DNA of 64,000 nt from Bacillus sp. IITD106 (lineage in GTDB: Bacteria; Bacillota; Bacilli; Bacillales; Bacillaceae_C): NCBI RefSeq assembly GCF_019459225.1, contig NZ_JAIAZY010000018.1:1-64000 (forward strand), given 5' to 3'. Numbering within the stretch: position 1 is the stretch's first letter; each line of letters starts with the position of its first letter. The translations under genes were made by a program, and so were the position numbers. Shown here piece after piece: positions 41,857 to 52,594 of the stretch. The notes under the pieces are model-generated. The model did not search any database. It was not told where the DNA came from and saw only the letters and a list, made by a program, of their open reading frames with translations.

Positions 41857-42378
41857 ATGCAGAAAATGTTTACGACCCAGTTAGCTGGATTATTTAAAAG
41901 AATTCTCGAAAAAGAAGAATTCAATATAGAAGATGGTGCTCGGGTTTTAGCACAGGCGCCTGTTGGGGAAGGTAACATTTATATAAAAGGATTCAAAGAA
42001 ATGGAAGGAGTCGTAATAGAAGCACTTGAGGGTGCCGAACCACTAAAAGATGCCTTTCGACTAGAGTCCGCCGAAAAATTATCAACCGCGGACAGGGTAT
42101 TGCTAATCTCCCGTTTTGCCGGCGATGATGAAGCAATGGTGTTCGGAAAGAATCTTGTCGAAAAAAATATTCCTTTCGTTGTCATTGCAGGTGAGAACAA
42201 CTCCGATGGCGAAAGTTTAGCTGACATTGCTGATGTGTTTATTCAAACGTATGTAGTCAAACCTATGCTTCCAACAGAAGATGGAAATCGAGTTGGCTTC
42301 CCATCCTTAATGGCAGCACTTTATATTTATTTTTCATTAAAGTTCACAATAGAGGATATTTTAGAAGAATATGAATGA
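41857..42378 (+). CDS. ywjG: YwjG, DUF2529 family protein
   Basis: A 173-residue protein of the DUF2529 family, which resembles SIS-type sugar-phosphate-binding folds (ANNSDGESLADIADVFIQT). Function unknown. ATG at 41857 is preceded by AAAGGAG (41842-41848). It is divergent from spo0F, as in B. subtilis, where pyrG and rpoE come next; here the next gene is a DUF1846 gene and pyrG is missing. A perfect terminator follows. Confidence 0.88.
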   Translation: MQKMFTTQLAGLFKRILEKEEFNIEDGARVLAQAPVGEGNIYIKGFKEMEGVVIEALEGAEPLKDAFRLESAEKLSTADRVLLISRFAGDDEAMVFGKNLVEKNIPFVVIAGENNSDGESLADIADVFIQTYVVKPMLPTEDGNRVGFPSLMAALYIYFSLKFTIEDILEEYE

Positions 42379-42413
42379 GAAAAGGACCGGTTTTTGGATT
42401 CCGGTCCTTTTCT
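42378..42413 (+). terminator. Terminator of ywjG
   Basis: GAAAAGGACCGG and CCGGTCCTTTTC form a perfect 12-bp stem with a 10-nt loop, overlapping the ywjG stop codon and usable in both directions. Confidence 0.9.
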
Positions 42414-42665
42414 TTGTCTAGCTAAGCATGGCGCTTGTGCTTTTCTTTTTCTCGTATCTGGCGCCAGCTCCTCGGGGGGTAACCTGTAGTTAACATTCAA
42501 AATCGCACAGCAAGTGTGATAAACCCTCGTGTTCTTGTACGATTCCAGGCAAATCGAACAGCAATTGTGGCAAACCCACGTATTCTTGTGCGATTCGGAC
42601 TCTATCATGGTTGCCCATGTAAATAAGTCTTTTTTGACTCAGAACATGATAATCCGATTAGGAAG
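42412..42665. repeat. Composite dispersed repeat (copy D) with an internal tandem
   Basis: Begins TTTGTCTAGCTAAGCATGGCGC, passes an end-like GGCGCTTGTGCTTTT and then a start-like TGGCGCCAGCTCCTCGGGG, so it looks like pieces of the AGCGCC family joined together. Inside lie two diverged ~45-bp tandem units, 42501-42545 and 42551-42596, each of the form AATCG-CACAGCAA ... TTCTTGT-CGATTC. No gene supported. Confidence 0.65.
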
Positions 42666-42694
42666 TGACAGGTTGTTGTTCCCTCAATAATTAA

Positions 42695-44203
42695 TTAATT
42701 ATAATACAGATTCTCTGTCGGGTATACCGGGTCATTGGTGATATCGATGCCAAGTTTTTTCAGGGTCTGTTCGTTTTCTCTGTTCAAAATGACCGTAGAA
42801 TGAGCTTGTGCGGCTTTTAAATGCGGTAGTTGCTGATAAGCGAGCTGAGCAGTAGGATTGGTGACGGCACTGATTGCCAATGCAATCAACAATTCGTTTG
42901 CACTTAATGTCGGTACTCTACTGTTTAGATGATCGGTTTTTAAACGCTGGATGGTTTGCAAAATCATCGGTGTTAAAAGATCAATTTCATCCGCTACATT
43001 AGCCAAAATCTTCAACCCATTCAGAATCGCCGCAGCCGAAGCATCCATTAGTTTTGTGGTTCGACCAGTAATGATCTCGCCGTTTGGCAGTTCGATCGCA
43101 ATCACTGCCTGAAGATTCGTGCTGCCGATCCTATCCTGCACCGTTATTGCATAGTCGCGTGCTGGCAATACGGGTACCCGATCTTCTTTTTTCAAGTCGC
43201 TTTCTTCCAAAATCACTTGCATACGCCGAAGAGTATCTTCATCTGCCAATCCTTTTTTATAGTCGTTTTCTACAGCAAAACTGCGCCGAATGATTTCTTG
43301 CTTTGCAGCTTCCCGTACGACTTGATCATCTATGATACCCGACTTAAGGCGATTGACACCCATATCAGTCGGCGATTGATAAACAGATTCTTTACCCGTG
43401 ATTTTTTCAATAATCCGTTTGATGACTGGGAACGTTTCGATATCGCGATTGTAATTGACCGCCACTTCTCCATAAGCTTCATAATGGTAGTTGTCGATCA
43501 TATTCACGTCTTTCAAATCCACAGTAGCGGCTTCATAAGCAATATTCACAGGATGCTTCAATGGTAAGTTCCAAACGGGAAAAGTTTCAAACTTTGCGTA
43601 GCCTATTTTGTTTCCTAGTTCATGTTCATGGTACATTTGGTTTAAACAAGTCGCGAGTTTTCCGCTTGCTGGACCTGGCCCTGTTACCACTATGATCGGC
43701 TTTGACGTTTCAATATAGGGGTTCTTTGCAAATCCTTCCTCGCCGACGATCGCTTCCACATTCGTCGGGTAACCTTCAATAGCGCGATGAGTATAAACGT
43801 TGATACCACTCCGTTCCAGCTTCGCCATAAATACTTTGGCATTTGGCTGCTCTTGGTAACGTGTAATCAAGACACTGTTAACAGATATGCCGTATCCGCG
43901 ATATTCATCGATCAAGCGCAAAACATCTTGGTCATAAGTAATACCATAATCTTCGCGTATTTTTTTCCGTTCAATATCACTTGCATACACACAGATAATG
44001 ATCTCCGCTTTTTCCTTCAGTGTTGCCAACAACTTCATCTTTGCATCTTCATCAAATCCCGGCAAAACACGCTTGGCATGTTTGTCGCCGATCAATTTGC
44101 CGCCGAACTCCAAGTAAAGCTTATCATAGTGTTGTACCCGTTCAAGGATATAGGAAGATTGTTCTTTCAAGTATTTCTCTGAATCAAATCCAACTTTTTT
44201 CAT
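42695..44203 (-). CDS. DUF1846 (UPF0371) family protein
   Basis: A 502-residue protein of the DUF1846 family, soluble, unknown biochemical role. It has a nucleotide-binding-like glycine-rich segment, [18 protein letters not shown] (about residues 173-190), and the conserved [13 protein letters not shown] and [25 protein letters not shown] blocks. It is convergent with ywjG and occupies the position where other bacilli carry pyrG, which suggests a local rearrangement. Confidence 0.88.
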   Translation of the reverse strand: MKKVGFDSEKYLKEQSSYILERVQHYDKLYLEFGGKLIGDKHAKRVLPGFDEDAKMKLLATLKEKAEIIICVYASDIERKKIREDYGITYDQDVLRLIDEYRGYGISVNSVLITRYQEQPNAKVFMAKLERSGINVYTHRAIEGYPTNVEAIVGEEGFAKNPYIETSKPIIVVTGPGPASGKLATCLNQMYHEHELGNKIGYAKFETFPVWNLPLKHPVNIAYEAATVDLKDVNMIDNYHYEAYGEVAVNYNRDIETFPVIKRIIEKITGKESVYQSPTDMGVNRLKSGIIDDQVVREAAKQEIIRRSFAVENDYKKGLADEDTLRRMQVILEESDLKKEDRVPVLPARDYAITVQDRIGSTNLQAVIAIELPNGEIITGRTTKLMDASAAAILNGLKILANVADEIDLLTPMILQTIQRLKTDHLNSRVPTLSANELLIALAISAVTNPTAQLAYQQLPHLKAAQAHSTVILNRENEQTLKKLGIDITNDPVYPTENLYYN

Positions 44204-44526
44204 CTAACTTCCGCTCGCTTTCGAATGTGAATAACAAATTCCCCATCTAATGTATGATACACTATAGTTCCCTCTTTGCACGAAAGAACTCTTTATTAGT
44301 ATCTTTATCGGAACTCATTTTCCTCTTTGCTAACATTACATCTATATTGGCTATCAAAGCCACATTTCACCTCAGATAGTCAAATCATTTTGGATTGAAT
44401 TTTTAATAAAAACGCATCTACCTTTGAACGAAAAACCATTGTATAATCGCACCCCCGTATAATTATTATACGGATTATTTTGCCATTACATATGATTCCT
44501 CAACTTGCTTCTTCCTAACAAAAAAA
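44204..44526. other. Intergenic region between DUF1846 gene and rpoE
   Basis: No gene supported. Contains a 19-bp palindrome, CCGTATAA-TTA-TTATACGG (44455-44473), which could be an operator or promoter part for the DUF1846 gene; on the minus strand it includes TATAAT. Confidence 0.4.
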
Positions 44527-44557
44527 TAAAAACGCCCCCATGTAAGGGAGCGTGAAA
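44527..44557 (-). terminator. Terminator of rpoE
   Basis: ACGCTCCC and GGGGGCGT pair around TTACAT with TTTTTATTTTTTT after it on the minus strand, about 75 nt after rpoE. Confidence 0.7.
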
Positions 44558-44631
44558 TAATATTTTCAGCAGTCCTTTTTCAAGGAGCCCAAATAAAATT
44601 CTACATACTCACTGTTTGTAAGTCAAGAGGA

Positions 44632-45210
44632 TTATTCTTCTTCCTCTTCTTCCTCTTCTAAATCAAGCTCCTCGTCTTCATCATCAAGATCTAGGTCCTC
44701 TTCGTCTTCTTCGATTTCATAATCATCTTCAATTAATTCATCGTCTTCAAATTCTTCCTCTTCTTCTTCACGAAGAGCTTCAAGGCTTTCGTCTTCTTCC
44801 TCGTCCAAATCATCCGTATCATCGAAATCTTCGTCTTCATCGAGGTCAAAGTCAAGATCTTCATCTTCTAGTTCTAAATCGTCATCTTCCAATGCCAATT
44901 TGGCCTTTTTCTTCTTCTTCGGTTTTACAGGCGTGATAATTTCCTCATCGATTTGATCAATCGGATACCACTCGCGTAATCCCCAGCGATTTTCACCAAG
45001 TGATAAAAAGCGGCCATCCACATTCAGATCTGTATAAAATTGCAGCATACGAGTCGTTTTTTCTTGTTCAGACAATTCAAGATAGTTTGCAATTTCATCT
45101 ACGAGATCCTTAAATGAAATAGCTTCTTTTTTCTCTTCAAAAATATGTTGGGCAATTTCAATAAAAGACATTTCTTTTCGTTCTTCCTTGGACAATTGCA
45201 ATATGTTCAA
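44632..45210 (-). CDS. rpoE: DNA-directed RNA polymerase subunit delta
   Basis: A 192-residue delta subunit that increases RNA polymerase recycling and promoter selectivity in Firmicutes. The folded N-terminal domain (about 1-90) includes MSFIEIAQHIFEEKKEAISFKDLVDEIANYL and QFYTDLNVDGRFLSLGENRWGLREWYPIDQ. A short Lys patch (PKKKKKAK) precedes an almost wholly Asp/Glu C-terminal half, typical of delta. I chose TTG at 45210 because it aligns with the B. subtilis start; GTG at 45219 is too near its ribosome site. Confidence 0.95.
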   Translation of the reverse strand: MNILQLSKEERKEMSFIEIAQHIFEEKKEAISFKDLVDEIANYLELSEQEKTTRMLQFYTDLNVDGRFLSLGENRWGLREWYPIDQIDEEIITPVKPKKKKKAKLALEDDDLELEDEDLDFDLDEDEDFDDTDDLDEEEDESLEALREEEEEEFEDDELIEDDYEIEEDEEDLDLDDEDEELDLEEEEEEEE

Positions 45211-45447
45211 TAAATGCACATCCCTTCACTCTTATAAACCAAAAATCCATACTCACCATTATAAACAAATTGTTTTCAATTATGCCACTGTTTTCGCCAA
45301 TTATTAAAAGTTTTTTCCATTTATCCTATTGAGCATTTTAAAAGGGAATGATTTCATCCAAGATTTACGTGTTTGCATTGATGTCAAATCGAATTGCAAA
45401 ATCTTCATAATCGCACTTATCCTTACTTTATTGACCGATTTTCTATT

Positions 45448-48400
45448 TTACATATTGCGGCGGTATTGTCCGCCTACTTCATATAGAGCATTCGTGATTT
45501 GACCAAGGCTTGCCACTTTCGTCGTTTCCATTAACTCTGCAAAAATATTTCCCCCCGTTATGGCCGTCTCTTTTAATTTGGCGAGTGCATGGTCAACTTT
45601 GTCTTGATGCTGTTGTTGAAAAGATTTTAAGTTTTGAATTTGTGTTTCTTTTTCTTCTTTTGATGCCCGCGCGAGTTCGATATTATTCAATTCTTCTTCA
45701 GAAGGCGGGTTTGGATTTACATACGTATTGACCCCAATAATCGGCAGCTGCCCCGAATGTTTCAACATTTCATAGTACATGGATTCTTCCTGGATTTTTC
45801 CGCGCTGATACTGTGTTTCCATCGCACCGAGTACGCCGCCGCGATCATTAAGGCGCTCAAATTCTTGTAAAACGGCTTCTTCAACTAAATCGGTTAGTTC
45901 TTCGATAATAAAAGATCCTTGAAGTGGATTTTCATTTTTCGATAATCCATGCTCTTTCGTAATAATCATTTGAATTGCCATCGCACGGCGGACCGATTCT
46001 TCCGTTGGAGTCGTAATCGCTTCATCATACGCATTTGTATGCAATGAATTGCAATTATCCTGTAGGGCCATCAATGCTTGCAATGTCGTGCGGATGTCGT
46101 TAAAATCAATTTCCTGGGCATGAAGGGAACGCCCGGATGTTTGAATATGATATTTCAGCTTTTGACTGCGCTCATCCGCTCCATATTTATCTCGCATCAC
46201 TGTTGCCCATATTCTGCGAGCAACTCTACCAATAACCGTGTATTCAGGATCAAGACCGTTCGAAAAAAAGAACGACAGATTCGGAGCAAAATCGTTAATA
46301 TTCATTCCACGGCTCAAATAATACTCCACATAAGTGAATCCGTTGGCGAGTGTAAAGGCGAGCTGGGAAATGGGGTTTGCCCCCGCTTCCGCAATATGGT
46401 AGCCAGAAATCGAAACGGAATAGTAATTCCGGATTTTATGATCAATAAAATATTGCTGGATATCCCCCATCATCCGTAAGGCGAATTCCGTTGAAAAGAT
46501 GCACGTATTTTGTCCTTGATCTTCTTTTAAAATATCTGCTTGCACCGTGCCTCTTACGGTTGCTAAAGTTCGCGCTCTTACTTCGGTATATTCTTCTTCT
46601 GTAAGAGGCCTGCCTAGCTCATTTGCTTTCTTTTCGACTTGTTGGGCAATTGCCGTATTTAAAAACATCGCTAAAATAATCGGAGCTGGTCCGTTGATCG
46701 TCATCGATACGGATGTAGATGGGGAGCAGAGATCAAAGCCAGCATACAGTTTTTTCATATCATCCAGTGTACAAATGCTGACGCCGCTTTCCCCTACCTT
46801 CCCGTAAATATCTGGGCGGTAATCAGGGTCTTCTCCGTATAATGTGACAGAGTCGAATGCTGTGCTTAGCCGCTTCGCCTCATCATCCTTCGATAAATAA
46901 TGAAAACGGCGATTCGTTCGTTCAGGAGTTCCTTCACCAGCAAATTGACGTTTCGGATCCTCCCCTTGACGTTTAAAAGGAAAAACCCCAGCTGTATATG
47001 GGAATGCGCCTGGAACATTTTCTTTATACACCCAGTTTAGAATTTCCCCGTAATCCTTGTATTTTGGCAGGGCTACCTTTGGAATCGAAAGCCCGGATAG
47101 TGTGCGCACTTTTAACTCCGTAGTAATTTCTCGATTACGGATAATCGTTGTAAATTGATCGGATGCGTATTTTTCCTTAATTGCTTCCCATTCATCCAAA
47201 ATTTTGATGGAAGCAGAGGTTAGTTGAGACTTTACTTTTTCACGAAGTTTTTCGAGTTCTTCTATTACATTCGGAATTGATCCCCCATCTTTAGCAGCTG
47301 CCATTGCACCTTCAAGCTGAAAAAGTTGGCGTGCCAATTTTACTTGTTCCTTGGTTTGTTTATGGTAAGTGCGGACGGTTTCGACAATTTCGCGTAAATA
47401 ATACTGGCGATTAACCGGAATGATCACATCTCTTTTTTCACTTATTTCTATCGGTTTCGGGGAAAAATTCCATTCGTTATCCGTTATTTCATTTATCTTT
47501 TGAACCAATGCTGCAAACAGCGTATTCGTTCCAGGATCATTAAATTGGCTAGCGATTGTCCCATATACTGGCATCGTTTCGAGCTGTTGTTCAAATAACA
47601 GATGGCTGCGTTGGTATTGCTTCCTCACCTGATTTCTAGCATCTTCAGACCCTTTTCGTTCAAACTTATTGATGACAATGAAATCGGCATAGTCAATCAT
47701 GTCGATTTTTTCAAGCTGTGAAGGGGCACCGAACTCACTCGTCATCACATACATCGAAATATCACTAATCGTACTAATTTCCGCATCCCCTTGCCCAATT
47801 CCACTCGTTTCCACTACGACAAGATCGACTCCGGCTGCTTTTACGATTTGGATGGCATCCTGTATAGCATGCGAAACCTCACTTCTCGAACCTCGCGTTG
47901 CTAAACTTCTCATGTACACATTTGGAGAAAAGATAGCGTTCATTCTGATTCTATCCCCTAAAAGCGCTCCACCTGTTTTTTGCTTTGTTGGGTCAACGGA
48001 TAAAATCGCTACTTTTTTATCTGGGAATTCATTTATAAATCTACGAATAAGTTCATCTGTAAGTGAGCTTTTACCTGCACCACCCGTTCCGGTTATTCCA
48101 AGGACAGGGGCATTTCCTGTATCCACTTTCATTTTTTCAAAAAAATTAGCGAGCGATTCTTTGTTATTTTCAGCAACTGTAATCAGTCTAGCAGCCGCCT
48201 GAAAATGACCTTCTCGCAGTTTTTTAACTTCACTTTCTAGTGACTGGATCGGAATCTCCCTATCACATTCCTTGAGCATAATATTGATCATGCCTTGCAG
48301 GCCGTGGGTACGTCCGTCTTCCGGAGAAAAAATCCTTGCGATTCCATAGTCATGAAGTTCTTTGATTTCGCGTGGAATGATGACCCCGCCGCCTCCGCCG

Positions 48401-48687
48401 TAAATTCGGATATGCGACGCATCTTTTTCCATAAGTAAATCATACATATATTTAAAATACTCGACATGACCACCTTGATAAGACGAAATGGCGATGCCTT
48501 GTACATCCTCTTGAATCGCTGCATTCACCACTTCTTCGACAGAGCGATTATGGCCTAGATGTATGACCTCAGCGCCACTAGCCTGCAAAATTCTCCTCAT
48601 AATGTTGATGGAGGCATCGTGGCCGTCAAATAAGCTGGATGCCGTAATGAATCGGACATGATTTTTCGGTTTGTACACTTCAGTCAT
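45448..48687 (-). CDS. icmF: Fused isobutyryl-CoA mutase IcmF
   Basis: A 1079-residue adenosylcobalamin enzyme that interconverts isobutyryl-CoA and n-butyryl-CoA (some members also act on isovaleryl-CoA), with its own chaperone G-protein. The N-terminal B12-binding domain has [17 protein letters not shown] (DxH lower-ligand motif, near residue 23). The central GTPase has the P-loop [17 protein letters not shown] (around 200) and [13 protein letters not shown]. The C-terminal TIM-barrel mutase begins about residue 550 and includes [23 protein letters not shown] at 48687 overlaps the TetR stop codon and has GAGGAGGGG upstream; the open frame 41 codons further lacks a ribosome site. It is last in the acyl-CoA operon. 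Confidence 0.95.
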   Translation of the reverse strand: MTEVYKPKNHVRFITASSLFDGHDASINIMRRILQASGAEVIHLGHNRSVEEVVNAAIQEDVQGIAISSYQGGHVEYFKYMYDLLMEKDASHIRIYGGGGGVIIPREIKELHDYGIARIFSPEDGRTHGLQGMINIMLKECDREIPIQSLESEVKKLREGHFQAAARLITVAENNKESLANFFEKMKVDTGNAPVLGITGTGGAGKSSLTDELIRRFINEFPDKKVAILSVDPTKQKTGGALLGDRIRMNAIFSPNVYMRSLATRGSRSEVSHAIQDAIQIVKAAGVDLVVVETSGIGQGDAEISTISDISMYVMTSEFGAPSQLEKIDMIDYADFIVINKFERKGSEDARNQVRKQYQRSHLLFEQQLETMPVYGTIASQFNDPGTNTLFAALVQKINEITDNEWNFSPKPIEISEKRDVIIPVNRQYYLREIVETVRTYHKQTKEQVKLARQLFQLEGAMAAAKDGGSIPNVIEELEKLREKVKSQLTSASIKILDEWEAIKEKYASDQFTTIIRNREITTELKVRTLSGLSIPKVALPKYKDYGEILNWVYKENVPGAFPYTAGVFPFKRQGEDPKRQFAGEGTPERTNRRFHYLSKDDEAKRLSTAFDSVTLYGEDPDYRPDIYGKVGESGVSICTLDDMKKLYAGFDLCSPSTSVSMTINGPAPIILAMFLNTAIAQQVEKKANELGRPLTEEEYTEVRARTLATVRGTVQADILKEDQGQNTCIFSTEFALRMMGDIQQYFIDHKIRNYYSVSISGYHIAEAGANPISQLAFTLANGFTYVEYYLSRGMNINDFAPNLSFFFSNGLDPEYTVIGRVARRIWATVMRDKYGADERSQKLKYHIQTSGRSLHAQEIDFNDIRTTLQALMALQDNCNSLHTNAYDEAITTPTEESVRRAMAIQMIITKEHGLSKNENPLQGSFIIEELTDLVEEAVLQEFERLNDRGGVLGAMETQYQRGKIQEESMYYEMLKHSGQLPIIGVNTYVNPNPPSEEELNNIELARASKEEKETQIQNLKSFQQQHQDKVDHALAKLKETAITGGNIFAELMETTKVASLGQITNALYEVGGQYRRNM

Positions 48688-49334
48688 CACGTTACCCCTC
48701 CTCGGTTCGTTTCGTAGCCTTGGATCCCAGTAAAAAGCAAGTCGATTTGGAGTGTTATATAGTCTTCGATGGAATAGATCTTTTTTAAAGCCCAACGCCG
48801 GAATCCCCACATTTGCCCTTGAACAAAGATGTTATGTGCTAATAAATGCTGGTGTTCCTTGCCAATATCCAATTCTCCGTTCTCCACACAACGATTGATT
48901 AGTCGTTCAAACATCGAAACCATTTCGAGTTCTTTTTTTAAAACGTAAGGAAGTGCTTCTTCTGATAGGGCTTTTGCCTCTTGGTACATGACGAGTACTT
49001 CATCTTGCATATCATCGATTAATTTAAAATAATGTTTGATTCCGAGCTTAAGGCTTTCAAGTGTTCCTTGACCGAGGTTGATGCTGCTTAATCGTTCGCT
49101 CACCTCATCGTAAATACTGTCGCATACAAGATAGAGAACATCTTCTTTCGTTCTGATATATTCATATAATGTTCCGATGCTGAATCCGGATGCTTTGGCG
49201 ATTTCTCTCGTCGTCGTTCGATGGAAGCCCTTTTCTTTAAAAAGAGAAACCGCTCCGTGAATCATTTGGTTACGCCGCTTTTCAATGAGGCTTTCATCTT
49301 TTACCGATGCATGAACCTCACGTTTTTCCTCCAC
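48687..49334 (-). CDS. TetR family regulator of the acyl-CoA degradation cluster
   Basis: A 215-residue repressor-type protein. The N-terminal helix-turn-helix (about 20-68) reads [36 protein letters not shown], followed by a helical ligand domain that probably binds an acyl-CoA. It sits between an acyl-CoA dehydrogenase and icmF, with its stop sharing a base with the icmF start. Two matching palindromes in the cluster (53839-53855 and 56071-56084) are candidate operators. It resembles the FadR/YsiA group, but orthology is not established. Confidence 0.88.
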   Translation of the reverse strand: MEEKREVHASVKDESLIEKRRNQMIHGAVSLFKEKGFHRTTTREIAKASGFSIGTLYEYIRTKEDVLYLVCDSIYDEVSERLSSINLGQGTLESLKLGIKHYFKLIDDMQDEVLVMYQEAKALSEEALPYVLKKELEMVSMFERLINRCVENGELDIGKEHQHLLAHNIFVQGQMWGFRRWALKKIYSIEDYITLQIDLLFTGIQGYETNRGGVT

Positions 49335-49358
49335 TTCCTTTCACCGCCTTCTAGTAAC

Positions 49359-50495
49359 TTATTTCGTTAGCATTCGAGAAATAACGAGACGCTGGATTTC
49401 TTGTGTACCTTCATAAATTTGTGTGATTTTTGCATCTCTCATATAGCGCTCTACTGGATAATCTTTCGTATATCCATATCCTCCGAAAATTTGGACGGCT
49501 TCTGTCGTTACTTTCATCGCCGTATCCCCTGCCATTAGCTTCGACATGGCAGATTCTTTTCCATATGGAAGACCAGAGGATTCCAGCCATGCTGCTTGGT
49601 AAGTGAGGAGGCGAGATGCCTCAATAGAGGTTGCCATATCAGCAAGCTTGAATGAAATCCCTTGGTTTTCGACAATCGGTTTACCAAATTGCTTACGTTC
49701 TTTTGCATAGGCAATTGCTGCATCCAGCGCTCCTTGAGCAATTCCCACCGCTTGAGCGGCAATTCCATTGCGTCCGCCATCAAGTGTCATCATCGCAATT
49801 TTGAAGCCTTGCCCCACTTCGCCGAGAATATTTTCAGCAGGAACCTTGCAGTCCTCAAAAATAATTTCGGTTGTAGGTGATGAACGAATCCCTAGCTTTT
49901 TCTCCTTCTTTCCAACAGAGAAGCCTTCAAAATCTTTTTCGATAATGAATGCAGTCGTACTTCGTTTATCGTTCGGGTTCGTTAGAGCAAAAACGATATA
50001 AAAGTCCGCGATGCCACCATTTGTAATGAAAATTTTAGATCCGTTCAATATATAATTGTCTCCGTCGTGACGAGCGGTCGTTTTCATTCCGCCTGCGTCC
50101 GATCCAGAGCCGGGTTCTGTAAGTCCATATGCACCTATCTTTGAACCTTCAGCCATTGGCCGCAAATATTTTTGCTTCTGTTCTTCCGTTCCAAATTTAA
50201 ATAATGGCCAGCAAGCAAGCGATGTGTGTGCAGAAAGAGTCACCCCGGTAGACGCACACACTCGTGAAAGCTCCTCCACCGCAATACAGTACGCCAAATA
50301 ATCGCTCCCAATCCCACCATATTCCTCAGGCCACGGAATCCCCGTCAACCCGAGACCAGCCATCTTCTCAAAAATCCCCATATCAAACCGCTCTTCCTCA
50401 TCCCTCTCCGCCGCGGTCGGCCCAACCTCATTCACAGCAAAATCCCGAACCATCTTCCTAATCATCTCATGCTCTTCACTAAGTCGAAAATTCAT
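49359..50495 (-). CDS. acdA: Acyl-CoA dehydrogenase (AcdA-like)
   Basis: A 378-residue FAD enzyme that makes the first double bond in acyl-CoA oxidation. Family signatures are [21 protein letters not shown] (FAD/substrate) and [38 protein letters not shown], with the catalytic Glu in YEGT. It shares length and ~half of its residues with the adjacent copy at 50581, indicating duplication with specialisation. The start is preceded by AGGAGGA. Chain-length or branch preference cannot be read from sequence. Confidence 0.93.
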   Translation of the reverse strand: MNFRLSEEHEMIRKMVRDFAVNEVGPTAAERDEEERFDMGIFEKMAGLGLTGIPWPEEYGGIGSDYLAYCIAVEELSRVCASTGVTLSAHTSLACWPLFKFGTEEQKQKYLRPMAEGSKIGAYGLTEPGSGSDAGGMKTTARHDGDNYILNGSKIFITNGGIADFYIVFALTNPNDKRSTTAFIIEKDFEGFSVGKKEKKLGIRSSPTTEIIFEDCKVPAENILGEVGQGFKIAMMTLDGGRNGIAAQAVGIAQGALDAAIAYAKERKQFGKPIVENQGISFKLADMATSIEASRLLTYQAAWLESSGLPYGKESAMSKLMAGDTAMKVTTEAVQIFGGYGYTKDYPVERYMRDAKITQIYEGTQEIQRLVISRMLTK

Positions 50496-50509
50496 CCTAT
50501 ATTCCTCCT

Positions 50510-50579
50510 AACCTGTCCCTTTGGGGACTGTCCCCTTTGGACCTGTCCCCAAGGGGACGGGTCCGAAAGGGACAGGTTT
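50510..50579. repeat. GGGGAC/GTCCCC palindrome, copy 4 (nested)
   Basis: Outer arms AACCTGTCCCTTT and AAAGGGACAGGTT enclose a second palindrome GGACCTGTCCCC/GGGGACGGGTCC around AA plus an extra GGGGACTGTCCCC. It fills the gap between the two acyl-CoA dehydrogenase genes and begins 1 nt after the mmgC-like stop codon when read in the transcribed direction. Confidence 0.88.
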
Positions 50580-50580
50580 A

Positions 50581-51717
50581 TTATTTTAGTAGATGTTTTG
50601 CGATGACGATGCGCTGGATTTCGCTTGTGCCTTCGTATATTTCGGTGATTTTGGCGTCGCGAAAATAGCGTTCGACTGGATATTTCTTTGTGTAGCCGTA
50701 GCCGCCAAAAACTTGGAGAGCTTCTGTTGCGACTTCAACAGCTGTTTTTGAAGCGAATAATTTCGCCATTGAAGCTTCTTTAGCGCAAGGGATTCCTCTT
50801 TGCCATAAATCGGCAGCTTGATACACTAAGAGACGTGAACTTTCTACAGCTGTGGCCATATCGGAAAGCTTGAAGGCGATGCCTTGTTGTTCAGCAATCG
50901 GTTTCCCGAATTGTTTACGTTCACCTGCATATTTTACCGCTGCTTCAAAAGCCGCTTCCGCAATCCCAAGTGCTTGCGCGGCAATGCCAATTCGACCAAT
51001 ATTTAAATTGGAAAGGGCAATTTTGAACCCTTCCCCTTCTTCTCCAAGCCTGTTTTCGGCTGGTACTAACGCATCTTCAAATGTTATTTGAACCGTTCTT
51101 GAACCGTGGAGCCCCATTTTTTTCTCGTCTTTACCAATGACTAGACCCGGAGTATCTTTCTCTACGATAAAAGCAGTTACTCCTCTATTGCCCGCACCCG
51201 GAGCTGTTACGGCAAACATGATATAAAGGTCGGCTTCCCCTCCGTTCGAAACAAAAGCTTTTGTGCCATTTAGCTTATAGTGGTTATCCACTCGTGTTGC
51301 ACGAGTTTGAATATTGGCAGCATCTGAGCCTGCGTTTGGTTCGGTAAGGGAAAAAGCCCCTAAATACTCTCCAGTCGCAAGTTTTGTTACATATTTTTGT
51401 TTCTGTTCCTCCGTTCCGAAGTAAACAATCGGATTCGTGCCTACAGATGTATGGACGGATAAAATAACTCCTAACGTCGCACTCATCTTTGATATTTCGT
51501 TAATGGCAATAATATAGGAGATAAAATCCATTTCCGAACCGCCATATTTTTCAGGTACGGTAATCCCCATTAAACCGAGCGGACCCATTTTTTGTAAAAC
51601 CTTACGTGGAAATTCGCCAGCTTCCATTTTATCAACGTAAGGTGCAATTTCTTTTTCAGCAAAATCACGAACCATATTCCTCATCATCAACTGTTCTTCA
51701 GTAAATTGAAATTTCAT
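50581..51717 (-). CDS. mmgC: Acyl-CoA dehydrogenase (MmgC-like)
   Basis: A 378-residue FAD acyl-CoA dehydrogenase. It has GAFSLTEPNAGSDAANIQTRA and [38 protein letters not shown] with the catalytic Glu in YEGT. Its order behind thiolase (mmgA-like) and 3-hydroxybutyryl-CoA dehydrogenase (mmgB-like) parallels the B. subtilis mmgABC operon, so I use that name with some caution. Gap to the upstream mmgB is 24 nt. Confidence 0.9.
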   Translation of the reverse strand: MKFQFTEEQLMMRNMVRDFAEKEIAPYVDKMEAGEFPRKVLQKMGPLGLMGITVPEKYGGSEMDFISYIIAINEISKMSATLGVILSVHTSVGTNPIVYFGTEEQKQKYVTKLATGEYLGAFSLTEPNAGSDAANIQTRATRVDNHYKLNGTKAFVSNGGEADLYIMFAVTAPGAGNRGVTAFIVEKDTPGLVIGKDEKKMGLHGSRTVQITFEDALVPAENRLGEEGEGFKIALSNLNIGRIGIAAQALGIAEAAFEAAVKYAGERKQFGKPIAEQQGIAFKLSDMATAVESSRLLVYQAADLWQRGIPCAKEASMAKLFASKTAVEVATEALQVFGGYGYTKKYPVERYFRDAKITEIYEGTSEIQRIVIAKHLLK

Positions 51718-51741
51718 CGTAGACCTCCCGGAATCAAGGAA

Positions 51742-52593
51742 TTAGTCGTACATGTAAAAACCTCGCCCTGTCTTTTTACCAAGCCAGCCTGCCTTCACGT
51801 ACTTTCGTAAAAGTGGACACGGACGGTATTTATCATCGCCAAAGCCTTCATGCAATGTCTCCATAATATAGAGACAAGTATCCAAGCCGATAAAATCTGC
51901 TAATGTCAGTGGTCCCATCGGATGGTTCATCCCGAGCTTCATCACTTCATCAATCGCTTCCTTCGTCGCAACGCCTTCGTAAAGGGTGTAGATGGCTTCA
52001 TTAATCATCGGCATGAGGACACGATTTGATACGAATCCTGGAAAATCATTCACCTCTACGGGGACTTTTCCTAGTGTTTTCGCCATTTCCTCAACCGTTT
52101 CGTACACGTCATCCGCCGTTGCCAGTCCGCGAATAATTTCGACGAGTTTCATAACTGGGACAGGATTCATAAAATGCATGCCGATAACTTTTTCCGGTCG
52201 AGTTGTTGCGGCAGCGATTTCAGTAATCGGGAGTGAGGATGTGTTGGATGCGAGAATCACATGCTCCGCCGCGATTGTATCCAACTTAGCAAAAATCTCC
52301 TTTTTCACTTCCATGTTTTCGGTAGCTGCCTCAATGACAATATCTACTGTTTCCGCATCGCTTAAATCAGTAGATTCTTTTAAATTTTCTACCACATTCG
52401 CTTTCTCTATTTCTGTCATTCTTCCCTTTGCTACTTGTCTGCTCAAATTTTTCTCGATTGTACTGAGCCCTTTTCCCACAAGTTCGCCAGTCAGGTCATT
52501 CAAGTACACTTTGTACCCAGCCATTGCACATACTTGCGCAATTCCTGACCCCATTTGCCCTGCCCCGACGACCATCACTGTTTTGATTTCCAT
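51742..52593 (-). CDS. mmgB: 3-hydroxybutyryl-CoA dehydrogenase
   Basis: A 283-residue NAD-dependent 3-hydroxyacyl-CoA dehydrogenase. The Rossmann motif is VMVVGAGQMGSGIAQVCAMAGY (residues 5-26); the catalytic His-Glu pair is in GMHFMNPVPVMKLVEIIRG, and VNDFPGFVSNRVLMPMINEAI begins the C-terminal dimer domain. It starts 1 nt after the thiolase stop codon, so the two are coupled. Confidence 0.95.
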   Translation of the reverse strand: MEIKTVMVVGAGQMGSGIAQVCAMAGYKVYLNDLTGELVGKGLSTIEKNLSRQVAKGRMTEIEKANVVENLKESTDLSDAETVDIVIEAATENMEVKKEIFAKLDTIAAEHVILASNTSSLPITEIAAATTRPEKVIGMHFMNPVPVMKLVEIIRGLATADDVYETVEEMAKTLGKVPVEVNDFPGFVSNRVLMPMINEAIYTLYEGVATKEAIDEVMKLGMNHPMGPLTLADFIGLDTCLYIMETLHEGFGDDKYRPCPLLRKYVKAGWLGKKTGRGFYMYD

Positions 52594-52594
52594 C

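Noticed and set aside
42327-42608. Minus-strand frame of 93 codons through the ywjG end and repeat
   Set aside because: It lies on repeat DNA and antisense to ywjG; composition is unlike protein, and the tandem units explain the repeated residues.
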